Assembly (NCBI RefSeq): GCF_019720895.1
Contig: NZ_JAHKSH010000006.1
Coordinates: 124,001-188,000 of the forward strand
Length of the DNA stretch: 64,000 bases
Direction of reading: 5' to 3'
Origin: Microbacterium salitolerans
GTDB taxonomy: Bacteria; Actinomycetota; Actinomycetes; Actinomycetales; Microbacteriaceae
Shown: piece by piece, positions 9,150 to 17,432 of the stretch
Position numbering within the stretch: the first letter of the stretch is position 1
Layout: each line of letters opens with the position of its first letter
Notes under the pieces: generated by a model
Told to the model about the DNA's origin: nothing
The model's input: the letters and a program-made list of their open reading frames with translations, nothing else
Database searches by the model: none
Program-made: the position numbers and the translations under genes

Positions 9150-10661
9150 TCACATCGCCGTGACGCGGCGCGAGTGGTGTCCGGTCGCGCCGTCAGGCGC
9201 GGGCGGGGCGACGTCGGCCGTCTGCGTCTCGCCGCGGCGGCTCAGCGCCCGGCACGTGATCGTGTGCTCGCCGGGGTCGAGCGAGACCGGCAGCGACCAC
9301 TGCACCCAGGTGTCGTCGGAGATCGCCGGGGCGAGGGTCGCGCGCTGCCAGGATCCGCCATCGACGCGCACCTCGACGCCGCCCACGCCCACGTGCTGCT
9401 GCCACGCGACGCCCGCGACGACCGTCTCGCCCGCCGCGACCTCCGTTGCGCGCGGCACGTCGATGCGCGACTGCAGCTTGATGGGGCCGCGCGCCGACCA
9501 ACCGCGGTCCGTCCAGTACGCCCGGGAGCGGTCGAAGCGCGTGACCTCGAGATCCACGACCCACTTCGTCGCCGACACGTAGCCGTAGAGTCCCGGGACG
9601 ACCATGCGCACGGGGAAGCCGTGCTCGAGCGGCAGCGGCTCGCCGTTCATGCCGACGGCGAGGATCGCGTGGCGCTCGTCGGTCAGCGCCTCGAGCGGCG
9701 TTCCCGCTGTGAAGCCGTCGTGCGACGACGACAGCACCATGTCGGCCTCCGGCAGCGGCCCGGCCTCGGCGAGCAGCTCGCGGATCGGATACCCGAGCCA
9801 GACGGCGTTTCCGATGAGGTCGCCGCCGACCTGATTCGACACGCACGCGAGCGTGGTGACGGACTCCTCCAGCGGCAGGGCGAGCAGCTCGCCCCAGGTG
9901 AGCGTGATCTCGCGCTCGACGAGACCGTGGATCCGGAGGCTCCAGTCGGCGGGGTCGATCTCGGGCACGACGAGCGCCGTGTCGATGCGATAGAAGTCGC
10001 GGTTCGGGGTGATGACGGGATCCAGGCCCTCGATGCCGAGCTCGGCGCCCTCGGGCACCTCGGCCGCGGTGCGCGCGCTCGGCAGGCGGATGGCGGCGCG
10101 GATCGCGTTGACCGTGCTCTCCGCCACGCGCCCGGCCGTCGACCACGCCGCCGCCCCGACGCCGACGGCGGCCCCGGCGATGCTCGCGATGAGGAACCCG
10201 CGCCGCGACAGCCCCTCGTCCTGCTCCGAGGTGCGTCGGCGGACGAGGAGACGCACGCCGACCGCGCCGATCGCGCCCGCGAGAAGCGACGGCACCACGG
10301 CGAGGGGATCCGCATTCGCCCGCGTCAGCGCCGCGGCCGCTCCCGCGACCCCGAGGAGGCCGGCGAGGACGGCGCCCCACGGCGGCCGGACCCGCTCGAC
10401 GAGGCCCGCGACGGCGGCGACGCCGAGCATGACGGCACCGATGAGGACGAGCAGCGCGATCTTGTCCGCGGTGCCGAACCACGCGATCGCGAGATCCTTC
10501 GCCCACGTCGGCGCGAGGTCGATGAGCACCTGGCCGATCGACGCGAACGGGCTCGATCGCGGTGCGATCATGACCGCGACGAGTTCGCCGACGCCGGCAC
10601 CCGCGACAGCCGATGCGATGCCGGCCCACGCGGCCGCTCTGCGCCCGATCCTCTGCTCCAT
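9150..10661 (-). CDS. Membrane-anchored molybdopterin-dependent (sulfite oxidase-type) oxidoreductase
   Basis: The product is 503 residues. About five membrane segments occupy residues 10-165; a twin-arginine-like stretch SRRGFLIASIAGAA follows and leads into the exported domain. The molybdopterin fold has its metal-ligand cysteine in TLACVSNQVGGDLIGN (about residue 271), then GFPVRMVVPGLYGY and a C-terminal Mo-co dimerisation domain (about 385-490). Family members oxidise or reduce sulfur or nitrogen oxyanions outside the membrane; the substrate is unknown. The ATG at 10661 sits 7 nt after TAACGT (10669-10674 on this strand) with no ribosome site, so it is probably leaderless. Confidence 0.85.
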   Translation of the reverse strand: MEQRIGRRAAAWAGIASAVAGAGVGELVAVMIAPRSSPFASIGQVLIDLAPTWAKDLAIAWFGTADKIALLVLIGAVMLGVAAVAGLVERVRPPWGAVLAGLLGVAGAAAALTRANADPLAVVPSLLAGAIGAVGVRLLVRRRTSEQDEGLSRRGFLIASIAGAAVGVGAAAWSTAGRVAESTVNAIRAAIRLPSARTAAEVPEGAELGIEGLDPVITPNRDFYRIDTALVVPEIDPADWSLRIHGLVEREITLTWGELLALPLEESVTTLACVSNQVGGDLIGNAVWLGYPIRELLAEAGPLPEADMVLSSSHDGFTAGTPLEALTDERHAILAVGMNGEPLPLEHGFPVRMVVPGLYGYVSATKWVVDLEVTRFDRSRAYWTDRGWSARGPIKLQSRIDVPRATEVAAGETVVAGVAWQQHVGVGGVEVRVDGGSWQRATLAPAISDDTWVQWSLPVSLDPGEHTITCRALSRRGETQTADVAPPAPDGATGHHSRRVTAM

Positions 10662-10726
10662 GCCCCTGACGTTAGGCCGCGGGAGCCGAGGCCGACAGAG
10701 TTCTTACGAGAGCGAAAGGATCCGTG

Positions 10727-10960
10727 TCAGCGACGCGCCGCCGTCGCCGCCTTCCGCCGGTCCGAGGAGAACCAGAGGAAGGGGCCAAGCAGCGGGAGCG
10801 CGACGACGAGGACGAACCATCCGAGGAACGCGAGCCCACGGTCGAACCGCGTGCGGACGAGCGAGACGAGCGCCAGGATCGTGACGCCGAGCACGACGAC
10901 GGCGGCCCCCGACCAGATGAGGTCGATGGCGGTCGGCACGAGCGGATTCGTATCCGTCAC
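10727..10960 (-). CDS. PLDc_N domain small membrane protein
   Basis: This 77-residue protein has two membrane helices. The second contains GLAFLGWFVLVVALPLLGPF, the pattern of the phospholipase D nuclease N-terminal (PLDc_N) domain found alone in many actinobacterial membrane proteins. The GTG at 10960 overlaps the stop of the upstream glutaredoxin-like gene (GTGA). It is the last gene of a three-gene minus-strand unit. No enzymatic residues are present and its role is unknown. Confidence 0.75.
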   Translation of the reverse strand: MTDTNPLVPTAIDLIWSGAAVVVLGVTILALVSLVRTRFDRGLAFLGWFVLVVALPLLGPFLWFSSDRRKAATAARR

Positions 10961-11208
10961 GTGAGCGCCTGCCGCAGGCGGTCGGGTGAGATGCGCCAGT
11001 GCCCGAGGAGCTCGCCGTCGATCAGGACGACGGGGATCTTCTCCCACCACTTCTCATAGAGCACGGCGTCGTCGAGGATCGACCGCTCCGTCACCTCGAC
11101 GTGGTCGGCGATGTCGTCGGGAAGGTCAGCGAGCGTCTGATCGACGACCTCGCGCGCGACGTCGCAGAGGTGGCAGTCGGGCTTGCCGATGAGGGTGAGG
11201 TCGGTCAC
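10957..11208 (-). CDS. Glutaredoxin-like (DUF836 type) thiol protein
   Basis: This 83-residue thioredoxin fold has a CxxC active site, PDCHLC (Cys12 and Cys15), an IPVVLIDGELLGHW strand pair carrying the cis-proline, and a short final helix. Proteins of this kind reduce disulfides or handle glutathione/mycothiol-type adducts in the cytoplasm. The GTG at 11208 overlaps the rhodanese stop (GTGA), so translation is coupled. Its neighbours suggest a sulfur or thiol-redox mini-operon. Confidence 0.82.
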   Translation of the reverse strand: MTDLTLIGKPDCHLCDVAREVVDQTLADLPDDIADHVEVTERSILDDAVLYEKWWEKIPVVLIDGELLGHWRISPDRLRQALT

Positions 11209-11495
11209 CGCTCGACCTCGTAGCCCGCCTCGATCCACGCGTCGGTGCCGCCGGACACGTTCGTCGCGTCATACCCGTGGGGCTCGAGCGCGGTGGCCGC
11301 CTGTGCCGAGCGCCCGCCCAGCTTGCAGATGACGTCGAACTCGTGCGGAAGCTCTGCGAGCCGCGCGCCCAGCTGCGAGAGGGGGATGTTGACGGCGCCG
11401 GGCACGCGCCCCTGGGCGAACTCCCACTCCTCTCGCACGTCGATGAGAGGGGTGTTCTCGCGCGCCTTGAGGTCGGCGACCGTGATCTCCTGCAT
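11205..11495 (-). CDS. Rhodanese-like domain protein
   Basis: The product is a 96-residue single rhodanese domain with LIDVREEWEFAQGRVPGA and the active-site loop around Cys57 (VICKLGGRSA). The catalytic cysteine is present, so sulfur transfer or persulfide handling in the cytoplasm is plausible. The ATG at 11495 has no clear ribosome site. It is the first gene of the rhodanese, glutaredoxin-like and PLDc_N unit, each joined by a 4-base overlap. Confidence 0.87.
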   Translation of the reverse strand: MQEITVADLKARENTPLIDVREEWEFAQGRVPGAVNIPLSQLGARLAELPHEFDVICKLGGRSAQAATALEPHGYDATNVSGGTDAWIEAGYEVER

Positions 11496-11545
11496 GAGTC
11501 CATTGTCTCGCAGCCGACCGGCCCCTGGCGCGGCGCGCCTCACCG

Positions 11546-11639
11546 ACACAACGCAGTCAATCCGCCCCGCCCGACGCCGCTGGCCCAGGGAACCACGCGG
11601 ATCCGGTCCACCCTGCCGCCCACATCGACTGCATTGTGT
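11546..11639. repeat. Inverted-repeat element, copy A of a tandem pair
   Basis: The arms are ACACAACGCAGTCAAT (11546-11561) and ATCGACTGCATTGTGT (11624-11639), complementary at 14 of 16 positions around a 62-base GC-rich core. The next bases (GGAG, six bases, then ATCTCGCAG) resemble the sequence right after copy B. It has no coding content. Confidence 0.7.
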
Positions 11640-11686
11640 GGGAGCGGCACATCTCGCAGCACCGCCGCTCAGCAACGACCCAGCGC

Positions 11687-11781
11687 AACACAACGCAGTC
11701 GATTCGCGCCGCCGACGCCACCGGACGCGCGGAATCCCGCGGCCCCGACGCGTCCGACCGACGAATCGACTGCATCGTGTT
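11687..11781. repeat. Inverted-repeat element, copy B of a tandem pair
   Basis: The arms are AACACAACGCAGTCGATTCG (11687-11706) and CGAATCGACTGCATCGTGTT (11762-11781), complementary at 18 of 20 positions. Copy B starts 141 bases after copy A in the same orientation and ends 6 bases before the stop codon of the acidic lipoprotein gene, so it may also act as that gene's terminator. The format (about 95 bp, imperfect palindrome, no ORF) recalls REP or MITE-type elements. Confidence 0.7.
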
Positions 11782-11787
11782 GGAGGC

Positions 11788-12126
11788 TCACATCTCGCAG
11801 TCGTCAGCCTTGGCCTCGTCATCCATCGGCTCCTCGGACATCTCGTCGTCCATGCTCTCGTCGTCCATGCCCTCGGATTCCATGTCGTCGGACTCCATCG
11901 AATCCTCCGAGTCCATGGGCTCCTCGGACGCCATCGCCTCCTCCGACGGGCACTCCATCGGGTCCTCGGACATGTCCTCCTCCATGGGCTCCTCCGTCAT
12001 CTGCTCCATGGGGGTCTCCACCGGCTCCTCCATGTCGTCACCGGCTCCCGCTCCCGTCCCGCATCCCGCGAGAACGAGGGCGAGCCCGACGAAGGCGGAG
12101 GCTGAGAGTGCTGCTGTGCGGGTCAT
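11788..12126 (-). CDS. Methionine- and acid-rich small lipoprotein
   Basis: This 112-residue protein starts with a lipoprotein signal peptide ending in the lipobox LVLAGC (Cys near residue 21), so it should be lipid-anchored outside the membrane. The mature part is almost only Glu, Asp, Met, Ser and Pro, with degenerate repeats such as EEPMEEDMSEDPME and MDDESMDDEMSEEPMDDE. Methionine plus carboxylate clusters suggest metal (copper/silver or divalent cation) binding, but this is a guess. The ATG at 12126 follows AGGAGAGG. It is divergent from a two-component system starting at 12256 and may be its target. Confidence 0.75.
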   Translation of the reverse strand: MTRTAALSASAFVGLALVLAGCGTGAGAGDDMEEPVETPMEQMTEEPMEEDMSEDPMECPSEEAMASEEPMDSEDSMESDDMESEGMDDESMDDEMSEEPMDDEAKADDCEM

Positions 12127-12255
12127 GATGTCCTCTCCTGTCGCGGCTCTCGCGACGTGTCTTCGACGCAATCACCCGAGCGCGGCGCGCACCCCACTTC
12201 TTTCAGGTCCGTAAGGGATCCCCTCTGCCGCCCGCCGTGCGCCTATCGTCGAGCC

Positions 12256-12945
12256 ATGGACAGCGCACCGCGGGTGATGGTCGTCGAAGACGACGCGACC
12301 GTGCGCACGGTGGTCGGCGACTACCTGCGCGCGGCGGGGCTCGCGGTCTCGCTCTACGGCGACGGGCTCGCGGCGCAGAAGGCGCTCGACGAGGCCTTCC
12401 CCGATCTGCTCGTCGTCGACCGCATGCTCCCCGGCGTCAGCGGCGACGACCTCTGCCGCGCGGTGCGGGCCGCATCCGACATCCCGATCCTCATGCTCAC
12501 GGCGCTCGGATCCGTGGAGCAGCGCATCGAGGGCCTCGAACACGGCGCCGACGACTACCTGCCGAAGCCGTTCGCGATGCGCGAGCTGCAGCTGCGTGCG
12601 CAGGCGCTCCTCCGGCGGCGGCAGGCGGCGGATCCCGTGGCCGTGTTCCAAGCGGGGCGGTTCCGCGTCGATCCCGCTCACCGCCGCGCATGGATCGAGG
12701 GGCGTGAGATCGCGCTGACGACGCGCGAATACGAGCTGCTCCTGCACCTGGCCCGCCACCCCGACGAGGAGCTCACGCGCGACGATCTGCTGCGCGCCGT
12801 CTGGGGGTGGGACGTCGGCGACGGATCCACCGTGACAGTTCACGTGCGCCGCCTGCGCGAGAAGATCGAGCCGGACCCGCGGTTCCCGATCTATCTGCGC
12901 ACGGAGTGGGGGCGCGGCTACCGCTTCACGCCGGAGGGGTCCTGA
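12256..12945 (+). CDS. Two-component response regulator, OmpR/PhoB type
   Basis: The product is 229 residues. The receiver domain (1-120) has phospho-acceptor Asp near residue 54 (LLVVDRMLPGVSG), conserved Thr/Ala (MLTALGS) and Lys (LPKPF). The C-terminal winged helix (about 140-225) has LTTREYELLLHLARHP and GSTVTVHVRRLREKIEPD. The ATG at 12256 has no ribosome site but lies 6 nt after TATCGT (12244-12249), so it is probably leaderless. The stop overlaps the histidine kinase start. It is divergent from the acidic lipoprotein gene. Confidence 0.93.
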   Translation: MDSAPRVMVVEDDATVRTVVGDYLRAAGLAVSLYGDGLAAQKALDEAFPDLLVVDRMLPGVSGDDLCRAVRAASDIPILMLTALGSVEQRIEGLEHGADDYLPKPFAMRELQLRAQALLRRRQAADPVAVFQAGRFRVDPAHRRAWIEGREIALTTREYELLLHLARHPDEELTRDDLLRAVWGWDVGDGSTVTVHVRRLREKIEPDPRFPIYLRTEWGRGYRFTPEGS

Positions 12946-14150
12946 TGGACATCATGATGCTCGGGGCGCTCGACATCGCGCTCATCGTCGCGACGACGCT
13001 CCTGGCGACGGCGCTCGTGATGGGGCTCACGCTGTTGGCCCTGCGGAGGAACAGGCGCCGCTCGATCGCATCGCAGTTCGCCTTGGTCGTCGCGGGGGCC
13101 GTGCTGTCGATCGTGGCGGCCACAGCGGCCGTCATGGTCGAGATGTACGTCTCGCCGCACGACCTCTCCGTGTTCCTCTGGGTCGTGGGCGTCTCGGCTC
13201 TCGTCAGCCTCTCGGCCGCCTGGCTCATCATCCGGCGCATGACACGCACGTCCACCGACGCGCTCATCGCCTCGGCGCAGCAGGTCGGAGAAGGGGCCGT
13301 CGTCGAGGCCGATCGGCCGGGATGGCGCGAATTCGACGACGTCTCCGCGCAGCTCGCCGAGACGAGCGAGAAGCTCGCGGCGGCTCGCGATGAGATCGCG
13401 AAGCTCGACGGCGCGCGACGCCAGTTCCTCGCCTGGATCTCGCACGACCTGCGCACGCCGCTCGCCGGGATCCGCGCCCTCGCCGATGCCTGGGAGGACG
13501 GCTTCGCGACCGAGCCCGCGGCGACGGCGGAGCTGATCCGCGGCCGGGTCGACACCCTCGACCGCATGGTCGACGACCTCTTCCGCCTGTCGAAGCTCGA
13601 GACCGGGACGCTCACCCTGCGCCCCGAGCTCGTGCCCCTGCTCGATGTCGTCTCCGACGCCGTCGCCGACGTCCAGGAGATCGCGACCTCGCGCCGGATC
13701 CGCATCGTGCCGGCAGGGATCGATGGGCACATGCTGTGGGCGGACCCGCGCGAGCTCAGCCGCGCGATCGGCAACCTGCTCGCGAACGCCGTGCGACACG
13801 CGCCGGCCGACACCGAGATCGTGATCGACGCCGCGAGCCGCGAGCCGACTCCTGAGACCGCGGATCCGCTGCCCGTCTCGGAGCCGAGCCGCCAGCGACC
13901 CTCCGCGGGCGTGAGCGACAGCCTCGTCATCAGCGTGATGGATCACGGATCCGGCGTCGCCAGCGAGGATCTCGGGCGGATCTTCGACGTCGGCTGGCGC
14001 GCATCCGGATCCCGCGACACCGAGGACGCCGGGGCCGGGCTCGGCCTCGCGATCGTCCGCGGAATCGTCGAGGCGCACGGCGGGGAGGTCGGCGCCGACA
14101 ACCTCGACGACGGATTCGTCGTCACGCTCGCGCTGCCCGCGGAGCGCTGA
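12945..14150 (+). CDS. Two-component sensor histidine kinase
   Basis: The product is 401 residues. The membrane segments are near residues 8-30, 43-65 and 72-95, with only a very short extracellular loop. A HAMP-like linker is followed by the phospho-accepting H-box FLAWISHDLRTPLAGIRAL (His near 167) and the ATPase domain: N-box LSRAIGNLLANAVRHAP, G1 MDHGSGV and G2 DAGAGLGLAIV. The lack of an outside sensor domain suggests it detects a membrane or envelope state. The start ATG overlaps the regulator stop (TGATG), so the pair is cotranslated. Confidence 0.92.
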   Translation: MDIMMLGALDIALIVATTLLATALVMGLTLLALRRNRRRSIASQFALVVAGAVLSIVAATAAVMVEMYVSPHDLSVFLWVVGVSALVSLSAAWLIIRRMTRTSTDALIASAQQVGEGAVVEADRPGWREFDDVSAQLAETSEKLAAARDEIAKLDGARRQFLAWISHDLRTPLAGIRALADAWEDGFATEPAATAELIRGRVDTLDRMVDDLFRLSKLETGTLTLRPELVPLLDVVSDAVADVQEIATSRRIRIVPAGIDGHMLWADPRELSRAIGNLLANAVRHAPADTEIVIDAASREPTPETADPLPVSEPSRQRPSAGVSDSLVISVMDHGSGVASEDLGRIFDVGWRASGSRDTEDAGAGLGLAIVRGIVEAHGGEVGADNLDDGFVVTLALPAER

Positions 14151-14188
14151 CCCCGCGACCCGCCCTGCGCCGCCTCCCTCACACGCCA

Positions 14189-14221
14189 AAACGCCGGCCC
14201 GAGAATTCGGAGCCGGCGTTT
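14189..14221. terminator. Bidirectional terminator between the histidine kinase and bS22
   Basis: The stem AAACGCCGGC pairs with GCCGGCGTTT around a 13-base loop, and the end has T residues. It separates the convergent genes ending at 14150 (+) and 14235 (-). Confidence 0.8.
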
Positions 14222-14234
14222 GTGGTGTGGCCGC

Positions 14235-14333
14235 TTACTTCTTGTTGCGGCGCTGGTGGCGAGTCTTGCGAAGCAGCTTGCGGTGCTTCTTCTTCGCCAT
14301 GCGCTTGCGGCGCTTCTTGATGACAGATCCCAT
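14235..14333 (-). CDS. Ribosomal protein bS22 (AURKAIP1/COX24 type)
   Basis: This 32-residue, extremely basic protein begins [20 protein letters not shown] and ends TRHQRRNKK. It is nearly identical in pattern to the mycobacterial small-subunit protein bS22, which binds 16S rRNA near the decoding region. The ATG at 14333 is preceded by GTGAGG. It is far too short for standard ORF cut-offs, but the match to a known ribosomal family is unambiguous. A leader of about 85 nt is predicted from TAAGAT (14424-14429). Confidence 0.95.
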   Translation of the reverse strand: MGSVIKKRRKRMAKKKHRKLLRKTRHQRRNKK

Positions 14334-14423
14334 GGGAACCTCACTCATGTCTCGGGGTCGGAAGCCGGGCACGTACGGGTGCCGGCGTCCGGAAACGGGA
14401 CGGCAGAAAAAGTGCCTCAGAGA

Positions 14424-14429
14424 ATCTTA
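14424..14429 (-). promoter_or_regulatory. -10 box candidate for bS22
   Basis: TAAGAT on the minus strand lies about 90 bases upstream of the bS22 start, in the gap after the IclR gene. No clear -35 is visible. Confidence 0.35.
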
Positions 14430-14452
14430 TCGCATCACCGGGCCGGGCATTC

Positions 14453-15256
14453 TCAGGTGCCGGGATGCCCGCCGAGCAGCCGCGAGATCTCGTCGGCCGC
14501 GGCGACCGCCTGCGGGGCCAGCTGCTCGATCGTGCGGTCGGGGTGCTCGAGGGCGATCGACGAGATCGAGAGGCAGTGCGTGACGCGGCCGTTGTAGTCG
14601 CGGATCGGCGCGGCGACGCAGCGGGTGCCGACCTCGTTCTCACCGAGATCGAGCGCGTAGCCCGCCGCGTGCACGCCGTCGAGCGCCGCCTGCAGCGCCT
14701 CGACGTCGGTGAGCGTCTCCTCCGTGCGCGACGGGAGCCCTGTCCGCTGCGCATACCGCGCGATCTCGTCGGGCGTCCAGGAGGCCATCGCGGCCTTGCC
14801 CATGCCCGTCGAATGCAGGGGGAAGGCGAGCCCGACGCGGGAGCGCATGCGATACGGCTTCGACGAGTCGGTGCGGATGATGTACACGACCTCGTCGCCC
14901 GTGACGACCCCGACGTGCACGGTGCAGTCGACGGCCGCCACGAGCCGGTCGACCACGGGCTGCGCGATCGCCGTGATGTCGACGCGGGACAGCGCCCGAC
15001 CGGCGAGCGTCATGAACCTCTCGCCCGCTCGGTAGCCGTACTCCGCATCTCCCGAGACGAAGCCCTCGTCGACGAGAGAGCCGAGGATCCGGTGCACGGT
15101 CGACTTCGGCAGCTGCGCGCGGTCGACGATGTCAGTGAATCGCTCCTCGAGCAGCGCCGCCTCGAGCACGCGCAGCGTCTTCTGACTCGCGCCGGCCGCG
15201 GGCGCATGCTTGGCCGCGATCCGCCCGGGCGCCCCGGACTCGGTTTCCATCGTCAT
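14453..15256 (-). CDS. IclR family regulator (KdgR-like) of the uronate locus
   Basis: The product is 267 residues. The N-terminal winged helix (about 20-85) contains FTDIVDRAQLPKSTVHRIL and GYRAGERFMTL. The effector-binding domain follows (about 100-260), with GMGKAAMASW and the C-terminal CVAAPIRDYNGRVTHCLSIS pattern. IclR proteins of uronate loci (KdgR) bind 2-keto-3-deoxygluconate and leave their operators. The gene starts 7 bases after kduI on the same strand, so it is probably the last gene of the dctPQM-kduI operon. A perfect palindrome at 19086 is its likely operator. Confidence 0.88.
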   Translation of the reverse strand: MTMETESGAPGRIAAKHAPAAGASQKTLRVLEAALLEERFTDIVDRAQLPKSTVHRILGSLVDEGFVSGDAEYGYRAGERFMTLAGRALSRVDITAIAQPVVDRLVAAVDCTVHVGVVTGDEVVYIIRTDSSKPYRMRSRVGLAFPLHSTGMGKAAMASWTPDEIARYAQRTGLPSRTEETLTDVEALQAALDGVHAAGYALDLGENEVGTRCVAAPIRDYNGRVTHCLSISSIALEHPDRTIEQLAPQAVAAADEISRLLGGHPGT

Positions 15257-15263
15257 GGAAATA

Positions 15264-16100
15264 TCACACCATCTCCGTGACCTGCACGTGGTCCATGTCG
15301 TCGAATGACTGGTTCTCGCCCGCCATCGCCCAGACGAACGCGTAGGCCTTCGTCGCGACGCCCGAATGGATCGACCACGACGGCGACATGATGAGGTCGC
15401 GGTCGGCCGCGACGATGTGGCGCGTCTCGGTCGGCTCGCCCATCAGGTGCAGGACGCGCGCGTCCTCGGCGACGTCGAAGTAGAGGTAGAACTCGGTGCG
15501 GCGCTCGTGCGTGTGCGCGGGCATCGTGTTCCACATGCTGCCGGGGTGCAGGCGCGTGACGCCCATGACGACCTGGCAGCTGCGGATCCCGTTCTCGTGG
15601 ATGACCTGTCGGAGCGTGCGACGGTTCGCGGTCTCCTGGTCGCCGAGCTCCCGGATGGTCCCGTCGTCGGGGGTCCCCAGCGTGTTCGGGAACGACGTGT
15701 GCGCCGGCGCCGAGAAGCCGTAGAACGCGGCTGGATCCGTGGCGTCGACGGACGCGAAGGTCACCTCGTGCGTCCCGCGGCCCAGGTACAGGACCGCCTC
15801 GGGGAGCATCTCGTACTCGACGCCGTCGGCGGTGATCGTGCCCGCAGCGCCGACGTTGACGATGCCGATCTCACGGTGCTCGAGGAAGAACTCTGAGCGG
15901 ATCTCGGGGATCGCCTCGAGCGCCAGGGGCGCGTCGGTCGGGACGGCGCCCACGGCGACGACGCGGTCGTAGTGCGTCGGGATGGCCCGCACGGCGCCCG
16001 GGACGAGGAGGTCCTCGACGAGGAAGCGGTCGCGAAGATCCTGCTGGGTGAAAGCGGGGATCTGCTCGGCGGCGACGGGGCCGCGCATGGAGGAAGTCAT
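15264..16100 (-). CDS. kduI: 5-dehydro-4-deoxy-D-glucuronate isomerase
   Basis: The product is 278 residues, the usual length for KduI. It converts 5-keto-4-deoxyuronate (DKI), from unsaturated pectin or glycosaminoglycan fragments, into 3-deoxy-D-glycero-2,5-hexodiulosonate. The zinc-binding cupin site is visible in MPAHTHERRTEFYLYFDV (about residues 190-207). FLVEDLLVPG and GCVTRL-like GVTRLHPGSMWNTMP are also family typical. The ATG at 16100 follows GAAGGAGAG. Its partner KduD is encoded in the divergent arm at 20205. Confidence 0.93.
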   Translation of the reverse strand: MTSSMRGPVAAEQIPAFTQQDLRDRFLVEDLLVPGAVRAIPTHYDRVVAVGAVPTDAPLALEAIPEIRSEFFLEHREIGIVNVGAAGTITADGVEYEMLPEAVLYLGRGTHEVTFASVDATDPAAFYGFSAPAHTSFPNTLGTPDDGTIRELGDQETANRRTLRQVIHENGIRSCQVVMGVTRLHPGSMWNTMPAHTHERRTEFYLYFDVAEDARVLHLMGEPTETRHIVAADRDLIMSPSWSIHSGVATKAYAFVWAMAGENQSFDDMDHVQVTEMV

Positions 16101-16124
16101 GGTCTCTCCTTCGTTGAGGTCGGA

Positions 16125-17432
16125 TCAGATGAGGCCGAGCAGTCGCGGCAGTGCGAGCGACAGATCGGGGACGAACACGATGACGAACAGCAGGGCGATG
16201 AGGCCGAGCATGAGGGGCCAGATGCGGGCGATGACCGACTCGATGCGCACGCCGGCGACCTGCGACCCGACGAACAGCACGGGCGCCGCGGGCGGCGAGA
16301 TCACGCCGAGGGACAGGTTGAAGGTCATCATGATGCCGAAGTGCACGGGATCGATGCCGAACGACTGCGCGATCGGCAGGAAGATCGGCGTGAAGATCAG
16401 GATCGCGGGCACGGGATCGAGCGGGATGCCGATCAGCAGCAGCACGACCATCATGATGAGCAGGACGACGACCTTCGAGTCCGTCCACCCGAACAGCGTG
16501 TCCGAGATGAGCTGCGGGATGCGCGCGTAGCTCATGATGAAGCCCATGATCGTCGACACCGCGATGAGGAAGATGACGATCGAACTCGTGCGGCACGCGT
16601 CGAACAGGATCCGCGGGAGGTCACGGGCCTTCACGGTGCGGTAGACGAACGACAGCAGCAGCGCGTACACGACCGCGATCGCGGATCCCTCGGTGGGCGT
16701 GAAGAAGCCGGCGACGATGCCGCCGATCGCGACGATGATGAGACCCAGCGACGGCACCGCCTGCAGCAGCGTCTTCGCGACCGTCGCGAGTGACGGGCGC
16801 GCGTCGGCCTTCAGCTCGGCGCGTCCCCGGGCGAGGAACATGATGATGATCACGCACACGAGCGCCCACAGGATGCCGGGCACGTAGCCCGCCATGAACA
16901 GCGCGCCGACCGATGTGCCGCCCGCCGCGAGCGAGTACACGATGAGCGTGTTGCTCGGCGGGATGAGCATTCCGGCGGGTGCCGAGGCGACGTTGGCGGC
17001 CGCGCTGAACGCGGGGTCGTAGCCCGCCTTCTTCTGCATGGGCGACATCGTCGATCCGACCGCGGCGGCGGTGGCGACCGCGGACCCCGAGACGGCTCCG
17101 AAGATCGCGTTCGCGATGACGTTCGTCTGCGTCAAAGGCGCCGGCATGCGGCCGACGAGCACGCGGGCGAGGTTGATGAGGCGCTCGGCGATGCCGCCGT
17201 TGTTCATGATGACGCCGGCCAGGACGAAGAACGGGATGGCCAGCAGCGCGAACGAGTTCGCCCCGCGGAACATCTGCTGGGCCGCCGTGGCGGCGCCGTT
17301 GTCGAACCCGAGGGCGAGGAACATGCAGATCGCCGACGGGAGTCCGAGGCTGATCGACACGGGTGCGCCGATCGCGAGCAGGGCGACGAGACCGCCGAGG
17401 AGGATCGCGACGATGAGTCCGGGGTCGACCAT
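16125..17432 (-). CDS. dctM: TRAP transporter large membrane subunit (DctM type)
   Basis: This 435-residue polytopic membrane protein has the DctM repeats: IPFFVLAGVIMNNGGIAERL, VNVIANAIFG-like NVIANAIFGAVSGSAVATAAAVG, and a matching second half with GIPLDPVPAILIFTPIFLPI and LGVISPPAAPVLFVG. It forms the sodium-driven elevator that takes substrate from the periplasmic binding protein. The start ATG at 17432 overlaps the DctQ stop (ATGA); longer upstream readings run inside dctQ. Linkage to kduI and KDG metabolism points to a uronate or unsaturated-uronate substrate. Confidence 0.93.
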   Translation of the reverse strand: MVDPGLIVAILLGGLVALLAIGAPVSISLGLPSAICMFLALGFDNGAATAAQQMFRGANSFALLAIPFFVLAGVIMNNGGIAERLINLARVLVGRMPAPLTQTNVIANAIFGAVSGSAVATAAAVGSTMSPMQKKAGYDPAFSAAANVASAPAGMLIPPSNTLIVYSLAAGGTSVGALFMAGYVPGILWALVCVIIIMFLARGRAELKADARPSLATVAKTLLQAVPSLGLIIVAIGGIVAGFFTPTEGSAIAVVYALLLSFVYRTVKARDLPRILFDACRTSSIVIFLIAVSTIMGFIMSYARIPQLISDTLFGWTDSKVVVLLIMMVVLLLIGIPLDPVPAILIFTPIFLPIAQSFGIDPVHFGIMMTFNLSLGVISPPAAPVLFVGSQVAGVRIESVIARIWPLMLGLIALLFVIVFVPDLSLALPRLLGLI

